A stretch of DNA of 64,000 nt from Haematobia irritans. Its lineage: Eukaryota > Arthropoda > Insecta > Diptera > Muscidae. A program made the position numbers and the translations under genes. This document shows positions 62,058-64,000 of the stretch, one piece after another; the first letter of the stretch is position 1; each line of letters begins with the position of its first letter. The stretch covers positions 191,485,726 to 191,549,725 of the forward strand of contig NC_134400.1 of assembly GCF_050003625.1 (NCBI RefSeq). The letters run 5' to 3'. The notes under the pieces were generated by a model. It was not told the DNA's origin and ran no database searches. It was given only the letters and a program-made list of their open reading frames with translations.

Positions 62058-64000
62058 GCCCATATCTCCTAAACTAAGCGTCCTAGAGCGAAAAGGGCTT
62101 TAATCCGTGACCACCCTCAAAAATGGAAATTTTCATCCAAATCCTAAAAAATTGAACTTTTTATATGAAAAACTTCTTTTGCCCATATCTCGTAAACTAA
62201 GCGTCCTAGAGCGAAAAGGGCTTTAATTCGGGACCACCCACAAAAAATTGAAAAGTCCACCCAAACCCCAAACAAATTTAAATTTTTATATGAAAAACTT
62301 CTTTTGCCCATATCTCCTAAACTAAGCGTCGTAGAGCGAAAAGGGCTTTAAACCGTGACCACCCTCAAAAATTGAAATTTTCATCCAAATCCTAAAAAAA
62401 TTGAAATTTTTATATGAAAAACTTCTTTTGCCCATATCTCCTAAACTAAGCGTCCTAGAGCGAAAAGGGCTTTAATCCGTGACCACCCTCAAAAATTGAT
62501 TTTTTTACCCAAATTCTAAAAAAATTGAAATTTTTATATGAAAAGCTTCTTTCAAATCCTAAAAAAATTGAAATTTTTATATGAAAAACTTCTTTTGCCC
62601 ATATCTCCTAAACTAAGCGTCCTAGAGCGAAAAGGGCTTTAATCCGTGACCACCCTCAAAAATTGAATTTTTTACCCAAATCCTAAAAAAATTGAAATAT
62701 TTATATGAAAAACTTTTTTTGCCTATATCTCCTAAACTAAGCGTCCTAGAGCGAAAAGGGCTTTAATTCGTGACCAGCCCCAAAAAATTGAAAATTTTCA
62801 TCCAAACCCCAAAAAATTGAAATTTTTGTATGAAAAACTTCTTTTGCCCATATCTCCTAAACTAAGCGTCCTAGAGCGAAAAGGGCTTTAATCCGTGACC
62901 ACCCTCAAAAATTGAATTTTTTACCCAAATTCTAAAAAAATTGAAATTTTTGTATGAAAAACTTCTTTTGCCCATATCTCCTTAACTAAGCGTCCTAGAG
63001 CGAAAAGGGCTTTAATTCGTGACCACCCTCAAAAATTGAATTTTTTACCCAAATTCTAAAAAAATTGTAATTTTTATATGAAAAGCTTCTTTTGCCCATA
63101 TCTCCTAAACTAAGCGTCCTAGAGCGAAAAGGGCTTTAATTCGTGACCACCCACAAAAAATTGAAAAGTCCACCCAAACCACAAAAAAATTTCAATTTTT
63201 ATATGAAAAACTTCTTTTGCCCATATCTCCTAAACTAAGCGTCCTAGAGCGAAAAGGGCTTTAATCCGTGACCACCCACAAAAAATTGAAAAGTCCACCC
63301 AAACCCCAAAAAAATTTAAATTTTTATATGAAAAACTTTTTTTGCCTATATCTCCTAAACTAAGCGTCCTAGAGCGAAAAGGGCTTTGATCCGTGACCAC
63401 CCTCACAAATTTTTTTACCCAAATTCTAAAAAAATTGAAATTTTTGTATGAAAAACTTCTTTTGCCCATATCTCCTAAACTAAGCGTCCTACAGCGAAAA
63501 GGGCTTTAATTCGTGACCACCCCCAAAAAATTGAAATTTTCATCCAAACCCCAAAAAAATTGAAATTTTTATACGAAAAACTTCTTTTGCCCATATCTCC
63601 TAAACTAAGCGTCCTAGAGCGAAAAGGGCTTTAATTCGTGACCACCCCCAAAAAATTGAAAATTTTCATCCAAACCCCAAAAAATTGAAATTTTTGTATG
63701 AAAAACTTCTTTTGCCCATATCTCCTAAACTAAGCGTCCTAGAGCGAAAAGGGCTTTAATCCGTGACCACCCTCAAAAATTTAATTTTTTACCCAAATTC
63801 TAAAAAATTGAAATTTTTATATGAAAAGCTTCTTTTGCCCATATCTCCTAAACTAAGCGTCCTAGAGCGAAAAGGGCTTTAATTCGTGACCACCCCCAAA
63901 AAATTGAAAATTTTCATCCAAACCCCAAAAAAATTGAAATTTTTATATGAAAAACTTCTTTTGCCCATATCTCCTAAACTAAGCGTCCTAGAGCGAAAAG

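Larger units (their letters stand above)
1..64000 (+). repeat. Tandem satellite DNA array, ~124-bp monomer, filling the window
   Basis: Every stretch of the window can be read as consecutive head-to-tail copies of one unit that begins GCCCATATCTCC and ends GAAAAACTTCTTTT. Unit starts at 1, 125, 249 and 373 show the 124-bp spacing directly, and the same spacing recurs to the right edge. No inverted copy, unique spacer or transposon insertion was seen. Composition is about 33% G+C (41 of 124 bases in a representative copy). Long reading frames are absent because 124 is not a multiple of three, so the frame shifts at each unit, and TAA/TAG stops occur in every copy. Such arrays usually form heterochromatin around centromeres or on sex or B chromosomes; which applies here cannot be told from the window. 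I do not recognise the family by name. Neither array end is present. Confidence 0.98.
61186..64000 (+). repeat. Divergent monomers at the right side of the window
   Basis: Private core or near-core substitutions crowd here: CTCGTAAAC (62192), GTCGTAGAG (62331), CTCCTTAAC (62983), CCTACAGCG (63492), TTTGATCCG (63388), TTCGGGACC (62231) and CCAGCCCC (62777). There are also two rearranged units and a 120-bp unit at 63344-63463. Elsewhere such core changes are scattered and rare. Reduced homogenisation near an array margin is the usual explanation, but the margin itself is not in view. Confidence 0.75.

Noticed and set aside
63230..63469. A 79-codon minus-strand open reading frame
   Set aside because: It is satellite read backwards. 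Its two halves are the same translated monomer (GKRSFSYKNFNFF and GKKSFSYKNLNFF). It stays open because the unit at 63344-63463 is 120 bp, a multiple of three. There is no coding signature beyond the repeat.
1..64000. Open codon string PISPKLSVLERKGL in the plus-strand core of every monomer
   Set aside because: It ends at TAA within each unit and has no start codon or splice context. The unit length shifts frame each time, so conservation of the core is not explained by coding.
1..64000. CRISPR array (conserved 46-bp piece alternating with variable sequence)
   Set aside because: The variable arms are related to one another, fall into sub-families and are amplified in blocks. There are no unique spacers, no cas genes and no bacterial context.
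1..64000. TTTTTATATGAAAA as a TATA-box promoter in each unit
   Set aside because: The match is weak and expected in such A/T-rich sequence. No initiator, terminator or transcript evidence can be seen.
1..64000. Similarity to the Drosophila 1.688 (359-bp) satellite
   Set aside because: Both are A/T-rich and contain GTGACC-like pieces, but unit length and the conserved core do not match from what I can recall. A database search would be needed to name the family.
1..64000. Assembly artefact (looped or collapsed repeat) as the sole explanation for the duplications
   Set aside because: Duplicated tracts carry distinct private substitutions and whole-monomer differences, which a simple looped misassembly would not create. 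It cannot be fully excluded without reads.

Overview
The whole 64 kb window is one uninterrupted tandem satellite DNA array. There is no gene, RNA gene, mobile element, CRISPR array or unique-sequence spacer that I can support. The unit is a head-to-tail monomer, usually 124 bp (common range 123-125), about 33% G+C by a hand count of one representative copy. Dividing window length by unit length gives roughly 515 copies. The array runs off both ends: base 1 is a monomer start and the last base lies inside a monomer core. All copies read in the same direction. Organisation of this kind (hundreds of near-identical units with multi-kilobase higher-order structure) is typical of eukaryotic pericentromeric or heterochromatic satellite. 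The A+T-rich 120-odd bp monomer with intact CpGs would fit an arthropod such as an insect, but this is only an inference; nothing in the window fixes the species.

Each monomer has two parts. A nearly invariant core of about 46 bp (GCCCATATCTCC ... CGTCCTAGAGCG ... GGGCTTTAA) carries two of the three CpGs. A variable arm of about 78 bp contains two diverged copies of an A5TTGAAAT4-like element 29 bp apart. Changes in the arm define sub-families. I label them A (CACCCTC...ATTTTCATCC), B (CCCCCTC...TTTTTTACCC), C (GATCACCCAC...AAAGTCC...AAACCAC), D (CACCCCC...CATCCAAACCCC), E (D-like, with GAAAATTTTC and TTTGTATG), F (HindIII-site type with a 43-bp extra piece), G (38-bp core deletion), H (AACAATTGAAATG), M (core GGG changed to TGG, B-type arm), P (GAATTTTTCATCC arm followed by CTTATTTT), Q (CTCAGAAATTG), S (AAAGTCCACCC), T (both arm elements TTTAAA, followed by CTTCCTTTG), W (TTGGAATT), X (CCCCACA...TTGTAAT...AAGCTT) and Z (CATTCAAATCC, followed by CTTTCGCC).

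Layout: 1-7.1 kb is a mix of A/B/C/D/S with a 1.49-kb-offset duplication. 7.1-21 kb has M, Q, F and G units and three copies of one multi-monomer block. 21-27 kb is a mixed zone with a tandem dimer. 27.1-50.3 kb is the most ordered zone, a nested mosaic built from a 14-monomer cassette (about 1.78 kb, T-B-X-C-A-A-A-Z-F-S-B-E-M-Q) and from segmental duplications offset by 4.40, 5.39 and 7.51-7.63 kb. 50.3-61 kb lacks M and holds the private H sub-family. 61-64 kb has the most private substitutions and rearranged units, as expected near an array margin. Duplicated blocks differ mainly by gain or loss of whole monomers, the signature of unequal exchange.
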